Positions 41,650-49,758 of a stretch of DNA of 64,000 bases are shown piece after piece; the first letter of the stretch is position 1; every line of letters starts with the position of its first letter. Source of the stretch: an uncultured Oscillibacter sp. (lineage in GTDB: Bacteria > Bacillota > Clostridia > Oscillospirales > Oscillospiraceae); NCBI GenBank assembly GCA_910587705.1, contig CAJUMX010000015.1:17601-81600 (forward strand), given 5' to 3'. The position numbers were made by a program, and so were the translations under genes. The notes beneath the pieces were generated by a model. The model saw nothing but the letters and a program-made list of their open reading frames with translations, was not told the origin of the DNA and ran no database searches.

Positions 41650-42873
41650 ATGAGAGGCAAGAAGCAGAAAGAACCCGCCGGTATGAACCCTGGGGAGATC
41701 TTCGCCGCCCTGGAGCTTTTGGAGCAGGAGCGGGGCATCCCTAAGGAGGCCATGCTGGAAAAGGTCATCAAGGCCATCACCACCGCCTACCAGCGGGACC
41801 ACAAGGACGTGGAGGAGGAAAACATCGTCGTGGAGGCGGACGAGGTCCACAAGGAGCTGCGCATGTTCATCCGCAAGACTGTGGTGGACGAGGAGGACTA
41901 CGTGGACCCCTTCAACGAGATGTCCCTGGAGGAGGCCAAGGCCCTCTCCGCCCGGTATGAGATCGGGGACGTGGTGAATATCCCGGTGGACAAGATGGAG
42001 TTTGGCCGCATCGCCGCCGGAAACGGCAAGCAGGTCATCATCCAGGGTCTCCGGGAGGCGGAGCGGGGCAAGGTCTATGACGAGTTTAACTCCAAGCAGC
42101 ACGAGATTCTCACCGGCGTGGTCACCCGCATTGACCCCCGGAACGGCGGCGCGTCTTTGCGCATCGGCACCGGCGCGGAGTCCACGGAGGCCCTGCTGCT
42201 GGCCGGGGAGCAGGTTCCCGGCGAGCCTCTGGAGGAGGGCATGCACATCAAGGTCTATGTGGTGGACGTGCGCCACTCCACCCGGGGGCCCCAGGTGCTC
42301 ATCTCCCGGACCCATCCGGGCTTGGTGAAGCGGCTGTTCGAGCTGGAGGTGCCGGAGATTTTCGACGGCTCCGTGGAGGTGCGGTCCATCGCCCGGGAGG
42401 CGGGCAGCCGCACGAAGATGGCCGTTTGGTCCCGGGAGGAGAACGTGGACCCCATCGGCGCCTGCGTGGGCCCCAGGGGCCAGCGGGTGGCCGCCATTGT
42501 CGACGAGCTCCGGGGAGAGAAAATCGACATCATCAAGTACAGCGAGGACCCCGCCGCGTTCATCGCCGCCGCCCTGGCCCCCGCCGACGTGGTGGAGGTG
42601 CGCATGGCGGAGGAGGGGGTCAAGGCCTGCCGCTGTGTGGTGCCCGACGATCAGCTGTCCCTGGCCATCGGCAAGGAGGGGCAGAACGCCCGTCTGGCGG
42701 CCCGGCTCACCGGCTATAAAATCGACATCAAGCCCCAGAGCTATCAGCCCGGAGAGGACGAGGAGCTCTTCCCCATGGAGAGTTCGGCGGCTTTGGAGGA
42801 TGCGGACAAAGAGGACTGCGCGGAAGGGGAGACCCCGGAGGGCGGAGAGGCCACGGAGACCTCCGCGGAATAA
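41650..42873 (+). CDS. nusA: Transcription factor NusA
   Basis: A 407-residue RNA-polymerase-binding factor for pausing, termination and antitermination. The N-terminal domain, S1 domain (HEILTGVVTRIDPRNGGASL) and two KH domains (ACVGPRGQRVAAIVDEL and LAIGKEGQNARLAARLTG) occur in order. The tail is acidic. The C-terminal AR repeats of proteobacteria are absent, as usual in Firmicutes. It follows rimP by 51 bp. Confidence 0.97.
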   Translation: MRGKKQKEPAGMNPGEIFAALELLEQERGIPKEAMLEKVIKAITTAYQRDHKDVEEENIVVEADEVHKELRMFIRKTVVDEEDYVDPFNEMSLEEAKALSARYEIGDVVNIPVDKMEFGRIAAGNGKQVIIQGLREAERGKVYDEFNSKQHEILTGVVTRIDPRNGGASLRIGTGAESTEALLLAGEQVPGEPLEEGMHIKVYVVDVRHSTRGPQVLISRTHPGLVKRLFELEVPEIFDGSVEVRSIAREAGSRTKMAVWSREENVDPIGACVGPRGQRVAAIVDELRGEKIDIIKYSEDPAAFIAAALAPADVVEVRMAEEGVKACRCVVPDDQLSLAIGKEGQNARLAARLTGYKIDIKPQSYQPGEDEELFPMESSAALEDADKEDCAEGETPEGGEATETSAE

Positions 42874-42918
42874 GTTTGGCGCGGCGATCGGCCGCTTGGA
42901 GAGAAAGGGGGGACCCGT

Positions 42919-43191
42919 GTGCCCAAGGTGAAAAAGATTCCCCAGCGTCAATGTGTCGGCTGCCGGGAGATGAAGGACAAGAAGGCCCTTTTGCGGGTGG
43001 TCCGTTCCCCGGAGGGGGCGGTGAGTCTGGACTTCACCGGGAAGAAGCCGGGCCGGGGGGCCTATGTGTGCCCGGACGCGGATTGCCTGAAAAAGGCCCG
43101 GAAGTCCCGGGCCCTGGAGCGGGCCTTTGAGACCGCCATTCCCCCCGAGGTTTACGACGCCATGGAGGCGGAGCTGGGAGGCGGGACATGA
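42919..43191 (+). CDS. rnpM: RNA-binding protein YlxR/RnpM
   Basis: A 90-residue protein of the YlxR (DUF448) family, recently linked to RNase P binding. The signature RQCVGCREMKDKKALLR and the GRGAYVCPDADCLKKA motif are present. GTG start at 42919 after AAAGGGGGG. It overlaps the ylxQ start by 4 bp. Confidence 0.93.
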   Translation: MPKVKKIPQRQCVGCREMKDKKALLRVVRSPEGAVSLDFTGKKPGRGAYVCPDADCLKKARKSRALERAFETAIPPEVYDAMEAELGGGT

Positions 43192-43943
43192 GCGGAAGGA
43201 ATGTATTGTCCCTTTTGGGGCTGGCCCTCCGGGGCGGGCGGCTGGCGGTGGGCGAGGAGCCCACGGCCCTGGCCGCCAAGGCCGGACAGGCGCGGCTGCT
43301 GTTGAGTAGCTCCGACGCGGCGGGGAACACCCTGCGCCGGGCGGAGCACCTGGCGGAGGAGGGCCATTGCCTCCATTTGACGCTCCCCTTTTCCAAGGCG
43401 GAGCTGGGCGGAGCCCTGGGCCGGGGCAGCGCCGCCATCGCCGCCCTGACGGATTTGGGCCTTGCTGCCGCCGTGGCGGAGCGGTTGGCCCAGCTGGACC
43501 CGGAGCGGTACGGCGAGGCCGCCGCCCGGATGGACTTGAAGCGCCGCCGGGCCAAGGAACGGAAGGAGGCTCCCCGCCGAGACCCGCCGAAACGGGAGCC
43601 GCCGCAAGGAAGGGACCGCCGCCCGCCCAAAAGAGCGGAGGGCCGTTCCCCCAGGGATGGGGGAAGGCCAGAGGAGCGCCGGACCGGAAAGCCCCGCCCC
43701 TGGGGCGGTGAGCGAGCTGGAACCAGCCGCCCCTACGGCGGCAGGCCGGGAGAGGGCCGTCCCCGGAGGGGGGAGCATCCTGGAGGGCAGCGACCTACCG
43801 GAGGCCGCGGCGAAAGGCCGGACCGCCCCGGCGGAGCGAGAGCTGCCGGAGGCCGCGGCGAGAAGCGTCCGCCCCGGTACGGAGGCAAGGCCGAACCCAG
43901 ACCCCCTCACGGTGGGGGCCGGAACAAGGGCGGGGGACGTTGA
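43188..43943 (+). CDS. ylxQ: L7Ae-family YlxQ protein with a long Arg/Gly/Pro-rich tail
   Basis: A 251-residue protein. Residues 1-105 are an L7Ae/L30e-like RNA-binding domain (LSLLGLALRGGRLAVGE, ARLLLSSSDAAGNT, LGGALGRGSAAIAALTD). The remaining 145 residues are a low-complexity tail rich in Arg, Gly and Pro with many RRP/GGRGE-like units. YlxQ is normally about 100 residues, so the tail is a lineage-specific addition. It resembles RGG-type RNA-binding tails. ATGA overlap with rnpM. Confidence 0.88.
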   Translation: MSGRNVLSLLGLALRGGRLAVGEEPTALAAKAGQARLLLSSSDAAGNTLRRAEHLAEEGHCLHLTLPFSKAELGGALGRGSAAIAALTDLGLAAAVAERLAQLDPERYGEAAARMDLKRRRAKERKEAPRRDPPKREPPQGRDRRPPKRAEGRSPRDGGRPEERRTGKPRPWGGERAGTSRPYGGRPGEGRPRRGEHPGGQRPTGGRGERPDRPGGARAAGGRGEKRPPRYGGKAEPRPPHGGGRNKGGGR

Positions 43944-44021
43944 GGTGCCGCCGCGGATGACTGGGCCTTGCCGGCCCGCATATGATTATAAAATTTCTCC
44001 GCTCCCAAGTCCGTCTGAAAG

Positions 44022-44045
44022 CCGGCGGAGGGTCCGCCGGTTTTC
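44022..44045 (+). terminator. Hairpin upstream of infB
   Basis: CCGGCGGA-GGG-TCCGCCGG followed by TTTTC, 40 bp before the infB start. Likely partial terminator or RNA-processing site within the operon. Confidence 0.65.
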
Positions 44046-44084
44046 AAACGGGCTTCTGGAGAGGAACAGAACGAGGTGTTTTAT

Positions 44085-46529
44085 TTGGCTATTGAAAAAT
44101 ACAGAGTCCATGAGGTGGCGAAGGACTTCGGCCTGCCCACCAAAACCATTACGGAGATCCTGACGAAGTACGGTCCGGCCCCCAAGAACCACATGCAGGT
44201 GCTGACGGACCGGGAGCTTTCCATCATCTTTGACCAGCTGACCCAGGATCACGCCATTTCCGACATTCAGGTCATCTTCCAGGAGACCTATCAGGAGGCG
44301 AAGCCCGCTCCGGCGGCGCCCGCCCCGGCGGAGGAGCGCAAGACCGCTCCCCAGCCCGCACAGCCCGCGGCTCAGCCGACGCAGGGCAGACCCCAGGGCC
44401 AGCAGCGGCCCCAGCCGGGTCCCCAGTCCGGCGGAAACCCGCCCCAGAAGGGCGGCAAGCCCGCTTCCCAGCCGGCCCAGCCCGCTGCCGCCGGGCAGCC
44501 GCAGGCCCAGCCGGCCGTCCAAAAGCCCGCCAGCCGGGTGCCCCAGAAGAAGATCGTGGACACCCGAAAGGGCGGCGACGTGAACCTTGCCAAGTACGAC
44601 GAGCGCCTGGAGACCCTGGGCGGTCAGCAGGGCGAGCGGATGCAGCGCCAGCAGCGCTCCGGCCGGGAGAAGGTCCAGGGGCGCCAGCAGCGCCGGGGCG
44701 GCCCCGTGTTTTCCAACAAGCGCCGCCAGGACGAGGCGGAGAAGATGCGCCGCCTCCAGCTGGAAATTGCCAAGAAGGCCCCCGTCAAGGTCCAGATTCC
44801 CGACGAGATTTCCGTGGGCGAGCTGGCCAGCCGGATGAAGAAAACCGGCGCGGAGGTGGTCAAGGCCCTGATGAAAAACGGCATCATGGCCTCTCTGCCC
44901 CAGATGATCGACTACGATACCGCCGCCTTCATCGCCGAGGAAATGGGCTGCAAGGTGGAAAAGGAAGTCGTGGTCACCATCGAGGAAAAGCTCATCGACG
45001 TGTCCGAGGACAAGGCGGAGGACCTGATTCCCCGCGCGCCGGTGGTGGTGGTCATGGGCCACGTGGACCACGGCAAGACCTCCCTTCTGGATACGATTCG
45101 GAACACCTCCGTGGCCTCCGGCGAGGCCGGCGGCATCACCCAGCACATCGGCGCCTACCAGGTCCAGGTGAACGGCAAGCCCATCACCTTCCTGGATACC
45201 CCCGGCCACGAGGCGTTTACCTCCATGCGGGCCCGGGGCGCTATGATCACGGACATCGCCATTTTGATGGTGGCGGCGGACGACGGCATCATGCCCCAGA
45301 CCATCGAATCCATCTCCCACGCGAAAGCGGCCAATATTCCCATTGTGGTGGCGGTGAACAAAATCGACAAGGAAAACGCCAACCCGGACAAGGTCATGCA
45401 GCAGCTGACGGAGCACGGCCTGGTCCCCGAGGACTGGGGCGGCGAGACCATCTGCTGCAAAATCTCCGCTAAGAAAAACATCGGCATTGACAACCTGCTG
45501 GAGATGGTGACCCTGACCGCCGAGATGGCGGAGCTGAAGGCCAACCCCAACCGGGCGGGCCAGGGCACCGTCATCGAGGCGCGGCTGGACAAGGGCCGGG
45601 GCCCCGTGGCGACCCTACTGGTCCAGAACGGCACCTTGAAGCAGGGGGATATCATCATCGCGGGCACCGCCGTGGGCCGGGTCCGCACCATGCTGGACTA
45701 TAAGGGCGGGCGGCTTGCCGAGGCGGGCCCCTCCGTCCCCGTGGAAATCGCGGGCCTCAGCGAGGCCCCCACCGCCGGAAGCCCCTTCTTCGCCGTCAGC
45801 GACGAGCGGATGGCCCGGGAGCTGGTGGAGCAGCGCAAGGCCGAGGAGCGGGCCAAGGCCGCCGCCCCGGTGCAGAAGGTCAGCCTGGAGAACCTCTTCG
45901 ATCAGATCCAGGCGGGCGAGCGGAAGGAGCTGGCCCTCATCGTCAAGGCCGACGTCCAGGGCAGCGTGGAAGCCGTCAAGGCGTCCCTGGAAAAGCTCTC
46001 CAACGAGGAAGTGAACGTCCGGGTAATCCACGGCGGCGTGGGCGCGGTGAACGAGTCCGACGTCATGCTGGCCTCGTCCTCGGGTGCCATCATCGTGGGC
46101 TTCAACGTCCGCCCCGACGCGGCGGCACGGGACGGCGCGGCCCGGCAGAACGTGGATATGCGGATGTACCGGGTCATCTACGACTGCATCGACGAGATCA
46201 CCGCCGCCATGAAGGGCATGCTGGCCCCCAAGTACCGGGAGGCGCTGCTTGGCCACGCGGAGGTCCGCCAGACCTATAAGGTTTCCGGCGTTGGAACCGT
46301 GGCGGGCTGCTATGTCCAGGACGGCAAGATCGTCCGCAACTGCTCCATCCGCCTGGTCCGGGACGGCATCGTCATTCACGAGGGCGTGCTGGCCTCCCTC
46401 CAGCGGTTCAAGGACGCCGCCAAGGAAGTGGCCAGCGGCTATGAGTGCGGCTTGACCATTGAGAAATTCAACGATATCAAGGAAGGCGATATCGTGGAAG
46501 GCTATACCATGGAGGAAATTCCTCAGTAA
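44085..46529 (+). CDS. infB: Translation initiation factor IF-2
   Basis: An 814-residue GTPase that places initiator tRNA on the 30S subunit. The N-terminal IF2N domain (YRVHEVAKDFGLPTKTITEI) is followed by a Pro/Gln/Ala-rich linker and a second IF2N domain. The G domain has GHVDHGKT (about 325-332), DTPGHEA, and NKID; domains II-IV follow. TTG 44085 is chosen because GAGGTG lies 7 bp upstream and gives the usual N-terminus (M)AIEKYRVHEVAKDFG. Confidence 0.97.
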   Translation: MAIEKYRVHEVAKDFGLPTKTITEILTKYGPAPKNHMQVLTDRELSIIFDQLTQDHAISDIQVIFQETYQEAKPAPAAPAPAEERKTAPQPAQPAAQPTQGRPQGQQRPQPGPQSGGNPPQKGGKPASQPAQPAAAGQPQAQPAVQKPASRVPQKKIVDTRKGGDVNLAKYDERLETLGGQQGERMQRQQRSGREKVQGRQQRRGGPVFSNKRRQDEAEKMRRLQLEIAKKAPVKVQIPDEISVGELASRMKKTGAEVVKALMKNGIMASLPQMIDYDTAAFIAEEMGCKVEKEVVVTIEEKLIDVSEDKAEDLIPRAPVVVVMGHVDHGKTSLLDTIRNTSVASGEAGGITQHIGAYQVQVNGKPITFLDTPGHEAFTSMRARGAMITDIAILMVAADDGIMPQTIESISHAKAANIPIVVAVNKIDKENANPDKVMQQLTEHGLVPEDWGGETICCKISAKKNIGIDNLLEMVTLTAEMAELKANPNRAGQGTVIEARLDKGRGPVATLLVQNGTLKQGDIIIAGTAVGRVRTMLDYKGGRLAEAGPSVPVEIAGLSEAPTAGSPFFAVSDERMARELVEQRKAEERAKAAAPVQKVSLENLFDQIQAGERKELALIVKADVQGSVEAVKASLEKLSNEEVNVRVIHGGVGAVNESDVMLASSSGAIIVGFNVRPDAAARDGAARQNVDMRMYRVIYDCIDEITAAMKGMLAPKYREALLGHAEVRQTYKVSGVGTVAGCYVQDGKIVRNCSIRLVRDGIVIHEGVLASLQRFKDAAKEVASGYECGLTIEKFNDIKEGDIVEGYTMEEIPQ

Positions 46530-46538
46530 GGACATGAT

Positions 46539-46565
46539 AAAGGCGGCGGTGTCACCGCCGCCTTT
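46539..46565 (+). terminator. Hairpin between infB and rbfA
   Basis: AAAGGCGGCGGTG-T-CACCGCCGCCTTT. There is no T-run on the plus strand, so it may pause or protect the message rather than terminate it. Confidence 0.6.
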
Positions 46566-46585
46566 ATTCAAGAAGGAGAACGCCT

Positions 46586-46966
46586 ATGGCATCCAACCGA
46601 ATCCATCGCATCAACGACGAAATCCAGCGGGAGCTGGCGGCCCAGCTCCGCAATCTGAAGGACCCCCGGGTCTCCGGCACCGGCATGGTGTCCATCACCC
46701 GGGTGGACACCACCAACGATCTGCGCTATGCCCGGGTCTATGTCAGCGTGCTGAACAAGGACCAGGAAAAGGAGGTCCTCAAGGGCCTGAAATCCGCCTC
46801 CGGCTTCCTTCGGCGGGAGCTGGGCCATGCCCTCCAGCTCCGCTATACGCCGGAGCTCCAGTTTATCGGCGACGACTCCATCCAGCACGGGGCCCATATT
46901 TTGGAGCTTCTGCGGCAGGAAGAGGAGAAGGACGCCGCCCGGGGCCCCGGGCCGGAGGAGGAATGA
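46586..46966 (+). CDS. rbfA: Ribosome-binding factor A
   Basis: A 126-residue KH-like protein for 16S 5'-end maturation. Signatures RIHRINDEIQRELAAQL, DPRVSGTGMVSITRVD and LRRELGHALQLRYTPEL are present. AAGGAG precedes the ATG. Confidence 0.96.
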   Translation: MASNRIHRINDEIQRELAAQLRNLKDPRVSGTGMVSITRVDTTNDLRYARVYVSVLNKDQEKEVLKGLKSASGFLRRELGHALQLRYTPELQFIGDDSIQHGAHILELLRQEEEKDAARGPGPEEE

Positions 46967-46968
46967 CC

Positions 46969-47925
46969 ATGCTCACCATACAGGAAGCCGCCGGGCGGCT
47001 GCGGTCCTTTGACAACGTGCTGATTCTCACCCACGTCCGGCCCGACGGGGACACCGTGGGCTCTGCCGCCGCGCTGTGCGCAGGGCTGCGGGCCCTGGGA
47101 AAGACGGCGTATCTCCTGCCTAACCCGGAGCTGACGGAGACGGCGGCCCCCTACTTCCGGCCCTACGCCGCCCCGGCGGATTTTCAGCCGGAGCGGGTGG
47201 TTTCCACGGACATTGCCGCGGCGGCGCTGTTCCCGGAGAACGCCAAGCCTTACGCGGAGCGGGTGGATTTGGCCATTGACCACCACCCCTCCTTCGAGGG
47301 CTTCGGACGGGAGAACTATGTCCGCCCCTCCGCCGCCGCCACGGGGGAGATCATCTACGACATCCTGGCGGAGCTGGGGCCCATTACGGCGGAGATGGCC
47401 TTGCCGCTCTACGTGGCGGTGTCCACGGACTGCGGCTGCTTTGCCTATAACAACACCACCGCCCAGACCCACGCCGTGGCGGCGGCGCTGCTGCGGACCG
47501 GCATTGATTTCCAGGCGGTGAACAAGACCTTCTTCCGCACCAAGACGAAAAAGCGGCTGGCCCTGGAGGCCGCCATGCTCAGTGAAATCGAGTACCACGA
47601 TCACGACCGGGTGGCGGTGCTGGCGGTTCCTATGTCCCTCATCGCCCGGGCTCAGGCCACGGAGACCGACGCGGAGGACCTCTCCGCCCTGGGGGGGCAG
47701 ATCGAGGGGGTGGACTGCGCCGTCACCATGCGGGAGCTCCGTCCGGACGTGTGGAAATTCTCCCTCCGCACCGGGCCCCGGGTCAACGCGACAAACGTCT
47801 GCGCCCTGCTGGGGGGCGGGGGCCATGCCGCCGCCGCCGGGTGCACCGTGGAGGCCCCCTTTGCCGAGGCCAAGGGGCGGATGCTGGAGGCCATCGCCCA
47901 GATGGTCCCGGACTTCACTTTGTAA
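46969..47925 (+). CDS. nrnA: DHH-family phosphoesterase (NrnA-like nanoRNase/pAp phosphatase)
   Basis: A 318-residue enzyme that degrades short RNAs or pAp. DHH motifs are visible: THVRPDGDTVGS, STDI, DHHPS, STDCGCF, and the DHHA1 motif GGGGHAAAAG near the C-terminus. Two in-frame ATGs exist; 46969 lies 8 bp after GGAGGAG, while 46963 overlaps the rbfA stop. It lies between rbfA and truB, its usual place in Firmicutes. Confidence 0.92.
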   Translation: MLTIQEAAGRLRSFDNVLILTHVRPDGDTVGSAAALCAGLRALGKTAYLLPNPELTETAAPYFRPYAAPADFQPERVVSTDIAAAALFPENAKPYAERVDLAIDHHPSFEGFGRENYVRPSAAATGEIIYDILAELGPITAEMALPLYVAVSTDCGCFAYNNTTAQTHAVAAALLRTGIDFQAVNKTFFRTKTKKRLALEAAMLSEIEYHDHDRVAVLAVPMSLIARAQATETDAEDLSALGGQIEGVDCAVTMRELRPDVWKFSLRTGPRVNATNVCALLGGGGHAAAAGCTVEAPFAEAKGRMLEAIAQMVPDFTL

Positions 47926-47940
47926 ATCAGGAGGTTTCCA

Positions 47941-48807
47941 ATGCCCAACGGTATCCTGATCATTGACAAGCCCGCCGGGTGGACCTCCATGGACGTGTGC
48001 GCGAAAATCCGGGGCATCCTCCGGGAAAAGCGGGTGGGCCACGGCGGCACCCTGGACCCCATGGCCACGGGGGTGCTTCCGATCTTTGTGGGCCGGGCCA
48101 CCCGGGCGGTGGAGTTTGCCGAGAACGGGCGGAAGGAGTACGACGCGGGCCTTCGCCTGGGGCTGACCACCGACACCCAGGACGTGACGGGCACGGTTTT
48201 GGAAACCCGCCCCGTGACGGCGGGCCGGGAGGACGTGGAGGCCGCCCTGGCGGGCTTCCGGGGGGAGATTCAGCAGGTTCCTCCCATGTACTCCGCCGTG
48301 AAAATCCAGGGGAAGAAGCTCTATGAGCTGGCCCGGCGGGGAAAAGAGGTGGAGCGGAAGCCCCGGCCCGTCACCATCTATGGGCTGGAGCTGCTGGAGG
48401 CGGAGAGTGAAACGGATTTCCGCCTCCGCTGCCTGTGCTCCAAGGGGACCTATATTCGGACTCTCTGCCACGACGTCGGACAGGCTCTTGGCTGCGGCGG
48501 GACGCTGTACAGCCTCCGCCGGACCATGGCGGCGGGCTTTACCCTGGCGGAGGCCGTGACCCTGGAGGAGGTGCAGGAGAAGGGGGAGTCCCTGCTCCGC
48601 CCGCTGGACAGCCTGTTTGCCGGGTATCCCGCCCTGACCGTCCGGTCCCCGGGGCAGGAGAAGCGGGTCCGCTGCGGGAACCCCATTTCCCTGCCGGGAA
48701 CGGCGGACGGTACTTACCGAATCTACGGACAAGACGGGGAGTTTCTCTGCCTCTCCCGGGGGGTGGGGGGAACCCTGACGTCCATCAAGAATTTCTTTGG
48801 AGCGTAG
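47941..48807 (+). CDS. truB: tRNA pseudouridine-55 synthase TruB
   Basis: A 288-residue enzyme that makes pseudouridine 55 in the T-arm of tRNAs. The catalytic Asp is in HGGTLDPMATGVLP. The KPAGWTSMDV start, QQVPPMYSAVKIQGKKLYELAR and CSKGTYIRTLCHDVG motifs are typical. A PUA-like C-terminal part follows. AGGAGG precedes the ATG. Confidence 0.97.
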   Translation: MPNGILIIDKPAGWTSMDVCAKIRGILREKRVGHGGTLDPMATGVLPIFVGRATRAVEFAENGRKEYDAGLRLGLTTDTQDVTGTVLETRPVTAGREDVEAALAGFRGEIQQVPPMYSAVKIQGKKLYELARRGKEVERKPRPVTIYGLELLEAESETDFRLRCLCSKGTYIRTLCHDVGQALGCGGTLYSLRRTMAAGFTLAEAVTLEEVQEKGESLLRPLDSLFAGYPALTVRSPGQEKRVRCGNPISLPGTADGTYRIYGQDGEFLCLSRGVGGTLTSIKNFFGA

Positions 48808-48808
48808 T

Positions 48809-49723
48809 ATGAAAGAACGTGTCATTGCCCTGGGCTTCTTCGACGGGGTCCACCTGGGCCACGCCGCCTTGCTCCGCCGGACGGCGGAGGAGGCCGCCCG
48901 CCGGGGCTGTACCCCCGCCGTCTTTACCTTTGACCGGCCCCCCAAGGAGGTGGTCACCGGCGTTCCCTGTCCCCTCATCAACTCCGCCGAGGACCGGCGG
49001 GAGCTGGTGCGGCGGCTGTACGGCATCAAGGAGGTCATTCTGGCCCCCTTCGACCGGGAGATGATGACCACCTCGTGGGAGGATTTTGTGGAAACGCTGC
49101 TGGTGGGCCGCTGGCACGCCGTCCACCTGGTGGCGGGCCACGACCACCGTTTCGGCCACAAAAACGCGGGCACGCCGGAGCTGTTAAAGGAGAAATGCGC
49201 CGCCCTGGGGATCGGCTGCGACATCATTCCCGAGGTGGAGATTGGCGGGGTCACCGTCAGCTCCACCTATATCCGCCGCCTGGTGGAGATGGGCCAGGTG
49301 GAGCGGGCCAACCGCTTTCTGGGCCACCCCCATACCCTGACGGGGACGGTGGGCCATGGGCGGGGGCTGGGGTCCTCCCGGCTCTTTCCCACGGCGAATT
49401 TGCCGGTGCCCCCCCATGTGCTGGTCCCCAGCCACGGGGTCTATGTGACGAGGGTGTACTTTGCCGATGGGGCCAGCTTCCCCGCCGTCACCAACGTAGG
49501 GACCCGGCCCACGGTGAACCGGGGGACCGACGTGACGGTGGAGGCGTGCCTTCTGGACTTCCAGGGGGATTTGTACGGGCAAACCCTGCGGCTGGAGTTT
49601 TACAAGCACCTCCGGGATGAGATTCGCTTTGACTCCCTGGATGCTCTCCGGGCCCAGATTGCCGCCGACGCGGAGACCACCAGGCGGTATTTTCAGGAAA
49701 AGCCCTCTCCATCAGAGACATAA
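48809..49723 (+). CDS. ribF: Bifunctional riboflavin kinase / FAD synthetase
   Basis: A 304-residue enzyme making FMN and FAD. The N-terminal adenylyltransferase domain has GFFDGVHLGHAAL and the SSTYIRRLVEMG motif. The C-terminal kinase domain has GTVGHGRGLGSSRLFPTANL and TNVGTRPTVN. ATG 48809 overlaps the truB end region with TTTGGAG upstream. Last gene of the operon. Confidence 0.95.
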   Translation: MKERVIALGFFDGVHLGHAALLRRTAEEAARRGCTPAVFTFDRPPKEVVTGVPCPLINSAEDRRELVRRLYGIKEVILAPFDREMMTTSWEDFVETLLVGRWHAVHLVAGHDHRFGHKNAGTPELLKEKCAALGIGCDIIPEVEIGGVTVSSTYIRRLVEMGQVERANRFLGHPHTLTGTVGHGRGLGSSRLFPTANLPVPPHVLVPSHGVYVTRVYFADGASFPAVTNVGTRPTVNRGTDVTVEACLLDFQGDLYGQTLRLEFYKHLRDEIRFDSLDALRAQIAADAETTRRYFQEKPSPSET

Positions 49724-49725
49724 AA

Positions 49726-49755
49726 AAGCCGGACGGGAATTCCCGTCCGGCTTTG
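49726..49755 (+). terminator. Bidirectional terminator after ribF
   Basis: AAAGCCGGACGGGAA/TTCCCGTCCGGCTTT, perfect 15-bp stem, between convergent genes. Confidence 0.92.
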
Positions 49756-49758
49756 GCT

